From Limnomonas spitsbergensis (taxonomy: Eukaryota > Chlorophyta > Chlorophyceae > Chlamydomonadales): DNA of 64,000 nt. The notes beneath the pieces were generated by a model that saw nothing but the letters and a program-made list of their open reading frames with translations, was not told the origin of the DNA and did no database searches. Position numbers and translations under genes: made by a program. The stretch spans positions 3,472,001 through 3,536,000 of the forward strand of contig JAYJMM010000116.1 in assembly GCA_037349105.1 (NCBI GenBank), given 5' to 3'. This document shows, piece after piece, positions 56,901 through 64,000 of the stretch. Position 1 is the first letter of the stretch. The number at the start of each line of letters is the position of its first letter.

Positions 56901-59685
56901 GCCAGGGACGCTACAAGACACCAACGCGCGCAGGATCCCTGCGAAGACACCGCCAGATGAGGCAGGGCCCAGCACGCAGACAAGGAAAGCTGGTGGTGGA
57001 GTTAAGGAAGACGCCCCAGAGGCAGCAGACAGAGCGCGGGGGGTAACAGCAAGCCGCGGCCAGGGGGAGCCTGGCAGCGAGGAGGAGGACGAAGAGCCAG
57101 AGGATTCAGATGAGGAAGAGGCCCAGGAAGAGAGGCCCAGTAAGAAGTACATGCATGTACTGAGGCTGCAGCACCAAGTGACGATGCTGCAGCAAGACAT
57201 CAGGTCAAAAGAGGAGCAGCTATTCCGCCAGGCTGCAGCAACAGTCGAATACCTGCGGTTGCAGCAGGTCAGGTGGACAGGTATCCAGGATGCCAATATA
57301 CGGCTCACGGAGGTACAACAGCAGTACATCTTGCGTGCAGACCAGCTGCGGGAGCTGTACACCGCCCTTGGGAACCAGCAGGCAGGAGAGCCGCTGCAGT
57401 CCTCAGCCCCAGTAGACCCGGAGCTGGCAGAACACATCAGAGTAATGCTTCTGCCCGCGACCTCGCTCACAGATGAGGGCGGGAGTCTTGGCCAGGAGGA
57501 GCCGCAGGAACAGGAGCAACAGGCCACTGGTCAGCAAGGACCAGGGGGCAGTGACAGGGTCAGGGAGGCCAGAATGGAGGAGCGCGCGCAGCACGGGGGG
57601 ACAACCCCAGATGCTGCAAAGAACAAGGGGACCAGAGAGCGCAGCAGGAGCGCGCAGAGGGCCCACAGCGTAGAACGCCACGGAGTGGTGCCTACACCTG
57701 AGGCTCGAACCCAGCGGCCGGACCGCACAGATAGATACGACGAGCCTAGAAGCAGAAGGCAGCGGTCACCCAGCAGGGACCGCGGGAGCCAGCCCAGGGG
57801 CAGGTCACAGGAGCGCGGCGCAGGTAGTCAAGCCAGGACATACAAGCTGGAGGGGAGAGTGCAGGATAAAAGAGGAACCTCCGGCCAGAGTCCGCCGGGC
57901 AGGGCCCAGGCAGGGCGCAGTTGGATGGGTGGACAGAAAAGCGTCCTTGGACCCCATGATGGGGGAGTCTGCTTCAATTGCTTGAAGCCAGGGCACTACG
58001 CTAATGCGTGCCCAGAGCAGGGGGAGGCCTTGCAGCCAGGCGATAGCAACCGTTTTGACCGATTGCGAGCAGCAGCAGGCCCAGAACGGGGCTGGAGAGT
58101 CAGGGGACCTGGCAGGAGCCAAGATGCCTCAGAAGACAGCATTAGGCAGGCTTATGAGGCTGCCAAGGTGGTCTCCTATGAGGACTGGAAAAAACAGCAG
58201 GAGGCAGCTGGCCCAAGTGAGCTGCCAGGCCTGCCGGGATGGCCGGGGCCAGCAGGGCAGTCATACAATTCCAGGTGGGTCAGCCAAGAGAGGCACACTT
58301 GTCTGATGTCTGTCCACGAGGGATTTGAGCAGAACGCAGCAACACAAATTGTGGGCCACCAGGCCGCAGCGATGCCTGTAACATTCCAGGTGGTGCCAGA
58401 GGGGCAGGTGGCCCAGCAAAGGCACCACTGGCAGATGACGGTAGAGGCCCTGGCCATGAATCACTATGGTACTCGGCCCGCAGGGTCAGCCAGATCCATG
58501 GCGCATGCAGTGGAGCTTCTCAGGAACCTCCAGCAGAGGGGGTGCCCGGCCCCGTGTGAGGGATGGCCTGGCATGTTCCAGCAGTTTCTCACCAAACAAT
58601 GGGACATCTACGATGCCCAGATGGATGAGTTTGAGAGGCTAGAGCGGGAGGCAGCACCCCAGCACAGAGTAGACGAATGGGAGACCAGTGCCAGTGGGGA
58701 CGGCTCCAACGTCTCAGAGGAAGGCTACGAGCCTCAGGCTCCTTTAACATTGCGTGAGGAGGAAGCTGCCATGTTCTGCCCAGGTACCACGGAGGGCAAC
58801 AACGACACAGGCGGCGAGGTAGCGGGAGCAGCCACAAGGACCCGGGATCGGCTCAGCATGCAGGTTCACCGCCCAAGGGCCAGGGGGGCAGCAGCTATGA
58901 GTCAAGAGGACGATACGGCGGGGCCCGTTAGGACCCATCACAGTACCACCTCTCGGTCCAACCCTGAAAGATGGGAAGAGGCGGACAGAGAGCCGCAGCG
59001 CAGCCGCAGCAGGGACGGGAGGTCCGCTGCGTGGAGCGAGGATTCCCAGTTCGACCAGGCCAGTGAGGGCCGCCGCGACAGGTCAGGCAGCAGAGGGGGT
59101 GTTCGCCCCGGGCCAGAACCGCCGAGCCCGCCAGAGAGCAGGTGCTTCGTGCAGTGGCACAGCCTGGGGGAAGAGATGCCAGAGGCGTCGTCTTCGGAGG
59201 CCATGATCACTCTGCCAGCACAGTCCAAGGACGGGCTGTGTAGGTTGCAGAACCACAGGCTCATGGAAGGCAGGGCGCAGACGTGCGTAAACATAGCAGC
59301 AGCCATGCAGGCCGTGGCCATAATGATTTTCCCGTGGGACGCGGTGACAGCAGTACTGCTGGGCGCAGCACTCAAGGGGTTCATACAGCCCAGCACAAGG
59401 ATGGCGGATTATATGCAGAGGGGGTGGTCACGGCACCCCATCTACGCATACTGCGTTCACGAGATGGTGGACCTGGCCATCAAAGAAGGCATCACAGCGG
59501 TGGACGCAGCCGACAGGGCGCACCCAGACGTGCCAGACAGCATGCGCACCGAGGGGGTGTGGCAGGGCGCGCAGCCAGGGTTCATGCGCACGCCGTGGGC
59601 AAAGGCCTGTGTCCATCAGTTGATGGAACAGCCCGCTCTCAGAGACCGCGCTTTCTACGTACCCGTGCATGCCATAGGAGGGTAC
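53974..59685 (+). CDS. element B Gag/protease-like polyprotein
   Basis: About 1,900 codons from MKRLDREQARVNLQLQQQ to the inverted-repeat junction. The formal stop at 59929 lies inside the inverted repeat. Residues about 40-290 look like a Gag capsid region. A CCHC knuckle, CYQCGSTAHLARDC, starts at residue 365, a variant one (CVLCGAPGQHSPEEC) at 899 and a third, CFNCLKPGHYANAC, at 1333. Around residue 619 the segment ALMDSACSCHVIT followed by TTDNAGADLYG resembles a retropepsin-type aspartic protease, with DSA in place of DTG/DSG. A coiled coil lies at about 1060-1130 (LRLQHQVTMLQQDIRSKEEQ) and SR/RD-rich stretches follow. Reverse transcriptase, RNase H and integrase motifs are absent. Retroelement origin is well supported. 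The functions of the C-terminal third are unknown. Confidence 0.6.
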
Positions 59686-59769
59686 GGATTCCCCTCTATT
59701 TTCGGACCTACCGAATTTCAAGTCGGAAAAAAATTTACTCAAGTCGGAAAAAAATCTACCCTTCTTCGT

Positions 59770-59912
59770 TTTTTACTGACTTCATTTCCTCGTTTTTTAC
59801 TGACTTCATTTCCTCGTTTTTTACTGACTTCATTTCCTCGTTTTTTACTGACTTCATTTCCTCGTTTTTTACTGACTTCATTTCCTCGTTTTTTACTGAC
59901 TTCATTTCGGTG
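59770..59912 (+). repeat. 24-bp tandem repeat, six copies (left arm)
   Basis: The unit actgacttcatttcctcgtttttt repeats six times, and the right arm (61179-61345) has seven on the opposite strand. The ORF of element B reads through the left copies as FLLTSFPR repeats. Confidence 0.92.
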
Positions 59913-60100
59913 GGGACGTCATGTTTTTTAGATTTGCGTCAGCAAGCCTGCTCCATGTTTTTAGGAGATTGTGGCAGCTTCCGATAATACGGTCGACATG
60001 CGTAATCCTGTACATTCCAATGGAGCTCACGATGTGACGGTGCGTGCGCCACTTGCGTGACATTGAGCATTGGAGGGCAAGCTTCCGGGCATGAAATAAT

Positions 60101-60466
60101 ATGCCCTCATTTATGAAAACCTACCTTGCTGACATCCAGGACGTCCAAACTCGCAGAAGAATAGCCAATCAGCTGGCATCCTTCCTGTCCCGTGTGAGGG
60201 ATCCATGCCTGCGCTCAGCAATTGTCGCTGCCGGATCCACAAACTTGCCCGAGACTGATGAAGAGTGCGTGGGTATCAAGGAGGGACCATGCATTGTGCA
60301 ACGCTCAAGATTGCACGGCCTGGGCGTTTTCGCGAGAGAAAAAATATCTCAAGGTACGCTCATCATCATCCCCGCACCGGAATCTCGTCAAATGGGTTTC
60401 GCACTCGCAATTCTGCAGGGAATGTGGTGCTGGTCGCCAAGGGACGCCTCATGCACGGGCGCGTGA
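60101..60466 (+). CDS. SET-like domain fragment (left arm)
   Basis: A 121-codon ORF beginning MPSFMKTYLADIQDVQTRRR. The segment CIVQRSRLHGLGVFAREK followed by ISQGTLI matches the start of SET domains (S-x-HG-G-FA-x-x-x-I-x-x-G), which in full-length proteins methylate lysines. The SET core with its catalytic tyrosine and NH motif is missing, so the product is a fragment without expected activity. It could also be the 5' part of a spliced or longer gene truncated by the inversion. An identical-frame copy is on the opposite strand. Confidence 0.5.
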   Translation: MPSFMKTYLADIQDVQTRRRIANQLASFLSRVRDPCLRSAIVAAGSTNLPETDEECVGIKEGPCIVQRSRLHGLGVFAREKISQGTLIIIPAPESRQMGFALAILQGMWCWSPRDASCTGA

Positions 60467-60623
60467 AAACGACCAAGGCAGTCCAAAAATACTGATGGGA
60501 ACCCGCTGGTGCTGCTGGAAAGTTCATGATCAACCAAAGTGATAGGTCGGTCTGCAACGCGGATGAACTTTCCAGCAGCACCAGCGGGTTCCCATCAGTA
60601 TTTTTGGACTGCCTTGGTCGTTT

Positions 60624-60989
60624 TCACGCGCCCGTGCATGAGGCGTCCCTTGGCGACCAGCACCACAGTCCCTGCAGAATTGCGAGTGCGAAACCCATTT
60701 GACGAGATTCCGGTGCGGGGATGATGATGAGCGTACCTTGAGATATTTTTTCTCTCGCGAAAACGCCCAGGCCGTGCAATCTTGAGCGTTGCACAATGCA
60801 TGGTCCCTCCTTGATACCCACGCACTCTTCATCAGTCTCGGGCAAGTTTGTGGATCCGGCAGCGACAATTGCTGAGCGCAGGCATGGATCCCTCACACGG
60901 GACAGGAAGGATGCCAGCTGATTGGCTATTCTTCTGCGAGTTTGGACGTCCTGGATGTCAGCAAGGTAGGTTTTCATAAATGAGGGCAT
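60624..60989 (-). CDS. SET-like domain fragment (right arm)
   Basis: Mirror copy of the left-arm ORF, differing by a substitution near the C-terminus (QGLWCW instead of QGMWCW). It has the same HGLGVFAREKISQG SET-start motif and the same truncation. The two ORFs point toward each other across the 35-bp spacer. Transcription through the pair would give a long hairpin RNA. Confidence 0.5.
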   Translation of the reverse strand: MPSFMKTYLADIQDVQTRRRIANQLASFLSRVRDPCLRSAIVAAGSTNLPETDEECVGIKEGPCIVQRSRLHGLGVFAREKISQGTLIIIPAPESRQMGFALAILQGLWCWSPRDASCTGA

Positions 60990-61178
60990 ATTATTTCATG
61001 CCCGGAAGCTTGCCCTCCAATGCTCAATGTCACGCAAGTGGCGCACGCACCGTCACATCGTGAGCTCCATTGGAATGTACAGGATTACGCATGTCGACCG
61101 TATTATCGGAAGCTGCCACAATCTCCTAAAAACATGGAGCAGGCTTGCTGACGCAAATCTAAAAACATGACGTCCCCA

Positions 61179-61345
61179 CCGAAATGAAGTCAGTAAAAAA
61201 CGAGGAAATGAAGTCAGTAAAAAACGAGGAAATGAAGTCAGTAAAAAACGAGGAAATGAAGTCAGTAAAAAACGAGGAAATGAAGTCAGTAAAAAACGAG
61301 GAAATGAAGTTAGTAAAAAACGAGGAAATGAAGTCAGTAAAAAAC
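61179..61345 (-). repeat. 24-bp tandem repeat, seven copies (right arm)
   Basis: Reverse complement of the left-arm array with one extra unit. One unit carries agttagt for agtcagt. Confidence 0.92.
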
Positions 61346-61427
61346 GAAGAAGGGTAGATTTTTTTCCGACTTGAGTAAATTTTTTTCCGACTTGAAATTC
61401 GGTAGGTCCGAAAATAGAGGGGAATCC

Positions 61428-62430
61428 AGTGCTGACTCCTCCATCTCCTCCATGGGCTCCAGCCATTCCCAAGAGGATGCTGTTGCCCCGAGTGTGGTGA
61501 CAAAAGCTACGTGCAGCTGTTCTGGTGGTTCAAACGTTTCCTGGATGGGTCCGTCACTGTTCGCAGCGGGATCCCAATAGTGGGATCCATGTCTGCCCAC
61601 TATCCAGCGCCCCAGCACAGGTTGGTTTCTCAGTTCCTCCAGCTCCTCCTCGTAGGTGTTTGACCCTGTCCCTCTGAACAAGGGATGCAGCGTGCGCACC
61701 CCTCCCGGGTGCGCTTGCCTCCACAGCTGCACTGTCATGACGTTTGCCTGCCAATAAGGCGCCACGCTGCTGGCCCTGTTGTCGCGCCACGCTCTCCTCT
61801 CCCAACGCACCCACTGGTGCACGCACGCTTCCAACCGCTCCACTGCGAACGGCGAGCGCGCTAGCTCCTCTTCTCCTTCCCACATGGACACATCTGCAGG
61901 AGACCTCTGGGTCCCATATGGCCATGTGGGGCAGTCTGTCACCTCCACCGGTGCCCACTGATCATCCACTCTCCACACGTGCCGCATGGCTGCTGACAGC
62001 TGTCCCGGCAGCAGGTCCCGCTGCAGCGCCATGAGCATGACCGCCCACGTGGCTGGATCAGCTCCCCTGGCGTGTGTGTGTGCGTGGAACTCTGCCTCAT
62101 CCACTGATGCGCACTTGGTGATCGCGACATTCCCTTCGCTCCTTGCGAACAGGAAGACTGGCATGTCATCTTGCGATGCATGCATGTGGATCCATGCCTC
62201 AGAAACGGGTATTTCTCCCTCCTCCAGCTCCTCGTAGTAGTAAGATACCAGCTGCTGCACTGGGATGGCTGCCCTGGCATCCCCAGGAGCCACTCCCCAC
62301 GGTACAGCTTGACCTGCGACCATCCTGGGAATGATGACTGACGCCTCAATGGTGGCCTCACACCGCCTTGGCCTGCCGGAATGGCACTGCCCTGCCCCGT
62401 CGTAGGTTCCATCCGCTGACCCATTACCCC
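61428..62430 (-). CDS. unknown retroelement protein of element C (partial)
   Basis: The open frame covers 62548-61334, but credible protein sequence starts near 62430 (LERGNGSADGTYDGAGQ). No ATG is in frame before 62323, so the 5' end is missing or non-AUG. It contains an acidic segment (VSYYYEELEEGEIPVSEAW), a Trp-rich helical part (EACVHQWVRWERRAWRDNR) and FRGTGSNTYEEELEELRNQP. A short resemblance to the end of the element B polyprotein (KACVHQLMEQPALRDRAF) suggests a related module. The family is not recognised. Confidence 0.4.
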
Positions 62431-62454
62431 TTTCAAGGGGGACTTGACGAAATT

Positions 62455-62516
62455 TTTTGTCAGACTTGTGTAATTTTTTTTCCGACTTATGTTCATTTTT
62501 TTTCCGACCTGTGTAA
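62455..62516. repeat. three TTTTTTTCCGACTT-type boxes beside the LTR
   Basis: Copies of ttttttccgact(t/c)-like sequence spaced 20-22 bp occur between the element C ORF and its LTR. The same box occurs twice in each arm of the inverted-repeat element (59719-59755 and 61360-61396). They may be protein-binding iterons shared by these elements. Confidence 0.55.
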
Positions 62517-62518
62517 TA

Positions 62519-63367
62519 TGTCGCACCATAAAGCAGTAAACGCGCCAATATGGTAAACTCCGTAATCTCCGGTAAAGGCGCCTTAGAGAGGTGTCCTTCT
62601 ACTCACAAACAGGCTCCTTGTACTTCAGACAAGAGCTGTTAACTGGCTACTGTAAGGTTCAGCCCTAGCAGAAAGTCTCTCTGCCTAGGGGTAAGTCTGG
62701 GTGTCCCTGTCTCGTGGGTACCGCCCCTACTACTTCACTCACGCGTTGTGCGCTTCAGGTCCGTGGCGGACTTCTCCCTCACGACAGTGATGGGCGCCTA
62801 CGGGCAGACTTCGTGACTACTCACTGGCTGCGGGTGCTCATCGAGTTAAGCTGCTAGATTTGTATTTGTATGTCAGGCAATAGCAAGGGTTGGCGCAGGC
62901 CTTCAGGCTGTCTGGTCGCGATCCAGCTAGGCAATCAGGGCACTTACCGCGTCACACGCGGTGAGGGTACGGGATCGTAGACTGCGAACTACTTGTTCTG
63001 CAGGGATCTCGTTCCTCAACTGAGGTCTTGTTCTCTTGCTATCTCAGCGGAGGCTGAGGTAGTCTTGACTTGTTGGAGGTACTGACTTAAGGCACAACTC
63101 GGGTCTCACGCACTGGGTGACGGCCGGAGCTTGTTACAGAAGAGGTCTGTCCTTTTGAAAGGGACGAAGTAACTAGTTTAGGCAATTGCCGGGATACAGG
63201 GACCCGGCAGGCCCAATTCAAAGTACGGGACAGCTAAACCCCTGGCGTAAGCGGGTTTCTAGGTTCCTATTCAAATAAGGAGGATCCGCAGGGAAGCTGC
63301 GAAGCCTCCGAGGTCGCAAACTGCGGCCTAAACGGTTTTGGCACGTATACCGTAATATACCGTGACA
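62519..63367 (-). repeat. complete 849-bp LTR
   Basis: On the plus strand it begins tgtcgcaccataaagcag and ends taccgtgaca, giving TG...CA termini in either orientation. A second copy begins at 63370. It contains a conserved cggtaagtg (minus strand, near 62955), also present in the LTR of element A, that may be a splice donor. Confidence 0.85.
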
Positions 63368-63369
63368 GC

Positions 63370-64000
63370 TGTCGCACCATAAAGCAGTAAACGCGCCAAT
63401 ATGGTAAACTCCGTAATCTCCGGTAAAGGCGCCTTAGAGAGGTGTCCTTCTACTCACAAACAGGCTCCTTGTACTTCAGACAAGAGCTGTTAACTGGCTA
63501 CTGTAAGGTTCAGCCCTAGCAGAAAGTCTCTCTGCCTAGGGGTAAGTCTGGGTGTCCCTGTCTCATGGGTACCGCCCCTACTACTTCACTCACGCGTTGT
63601 GCGCTTCAGGTCCGTGGCGGACTTCTCCCTCACGACAGTGATGGGCGCCTACGGGCAGACTTCGTGACTACTCACTGGCTGCGGGTGCTCATCGAGTTAA
63701 GCTGCTAGATTTGTATTTGTATGTCAGGCAATAGCAAGGGTTGGCGCAGGCCTTCAGGCTGTCTGGTCGCGATCCAGCTAGGCAATCAGGGCACTTACCG
63801 CGTCACACGCGGTGAGGGTACGGGATCGTAGACTGCGAACTACTTGTTCTGCAGGGATCTCGTTCCTCAACTGAGGTCTTGTTCTCTTGCTATCACAGCG
63901 GAGGCTGAGGTAGTCTTGACTTGTTGGAGGTACTGACTTAAGGCACAACTCGGGTCTCACGCACTGGGTGACGGCCGGAGCTTGTTACAGAAGAGGTCTG
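63370..64000 (-). repeat. second LTR copy, truncated by the window end
   Basis: Identical to 62519-63149 except for at least two substitutions (tctcgtggg/tctcatggg and gctatctcagc/gctatcacagc), so the copies are very young. Only 2 bp (gc) separate it from the first LTR. Confidence 0.88.

Larger units (their letters stand above)
50532..59685 (+). mobile_element. retrotransposon B with giant Gag/protease-like polyprotein
   Basis: It consists of LTR-derived sequence followed by about 8.2 kb of coding sequence in two frames (51464-53908 and 53974-59685). Zinc knuckles and a retropepsin-like segment place it among retroelements. Reverse transcriptase and integrase are not visible. The element is cut at 59685 by the inverted-repeat element. 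Confidence 0.6.
59686..61427. mobile_element. 1.74-kb near-perfect inverted-repeat element
   Basis: Left arm 59686-60527 and right arm 60563-61427 are reverse complements with only a few differences, separated by a 35-bp unique spacer (60528-60562). The outer ends are ggattcccctctattttcgg and its complement. Differences seen are one T in a T-run, one extra 24-bp repeat on the right and isolated substitutions. No target-site duplication is evident at the flanks. Each arm carries a SET-like ORF, 24-bp repeats and two aagtcggaaaaaaat boxes. Left and right flanks differ, so this is not a simple read-through artefact. Confidence 0.85.
61428..64000 (-). mobile_element. retrotransposon C (minus strand), 5' part with two tandem LTRs
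   Basis: Reading on the minus strand: LTR (64000-63370, cut by the window end), 2 bp, LTR (63367-62519), a short segment with aagtcggaaaaaaat-type boxes (62516-62455), then a 404-codon open frame that runs to the inverted-repeat element. The LTR family is the same as in elements A and B but in opposite orientation. Confidence 0.65.

Noticed and set aside
55968..57527. Minus-strand 519-codon ORF (serine-rich) opposite the element B polyprotein
   Set aside because: It is an antisense shadow of a GC-rich coding frame and has no recognisable domain.
59686..61427. Palindrome as a long-read hairpin-adapter artefact
   Set aside because: Flanking DNA on the two sides differs, the arms have several fixed differences including a 24-bp repeat, and a unique 35-bp spacer is present. 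Confirmation by spanning reads is still the decisive test.

Overview
The window is nuclear DNA of a eukaryote, most likely a flagellate green alga with a large, repeat-rich genome. The evidence is three spliced genes with many short exons and GT-AG introns, a nuclear-encoded mitochondrial complex I subunit, a homologue of a family usually found in ciliated organisms, TTTAGGG-like degenerate strings in introns, and algal-style retrotransposon debris. There are no bacterial operons, CRISPR arrays, rRNA genes or recognisable tRNA genes.

Layout. 1-3941: mostly featureless, with one possible terminal exon of an unknown minus-strand gene. 3942-14163 (+): a complete 11-exon gamma-glutamyl hydrolase gene (339 aa) with a 5-kb intron filled by a 32-bp minisatellite. 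14164-16536: short dispersed repeats in inverted pairs. 16537-18256 (-): a complete 7-exon NDUFS8/TYKY gene (227 aa), with one GC-AG intron. 18257-20028: no gene recognised. 20029-41761 (-): an 18-exon gene (about 1,109 aa) encoding a TSNAXIP1-like coiled-coil protein; its introns hold minisatellites and about six copies of a roughly 160-200 bp MITE-like element. 41762-43848: no gene recognised.

43849-64000 is a retrotransposon nest. Element A (+) carries a decayed Gag and an open reading frame that fuses a C5 cytosine methyltransferase-like region to a truncated retroviral-type integrase. Element B (+) has a very long Gag/protease-like polyprotein with several zinc knuckles and no visible reverse transcriptase. 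It is followed by a 1.7-kb, nearly perfect inverted repeat whose two arms each encode the start of a SET-like domain. Element C (-) follows, ending in two tandem 849-bp LTRs separated by 2 bp. One LTR family is recognisable in all three elements.

The most unusual observation concerns splice junctions. At twelve or more exon-intron boundaries of the two large genes, DNA spanning or abutting the splice site is tandemly duplicated into the adjacent intron, from two copies up to full minisatellites. In the gamma-glutamyl hydrolase gene a 150-bp unit repeats the acceptor and the catalytic-cysteine segment of exon 6, and each extra copy looks like an in-frame 48-nt cassette exon. This suggests that introns here grow by junction-anchored tandem duplication.

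Exon models were built by hand from reading-frame phase, splice consensus and family conservation. No alignment, transcript or database search was available.
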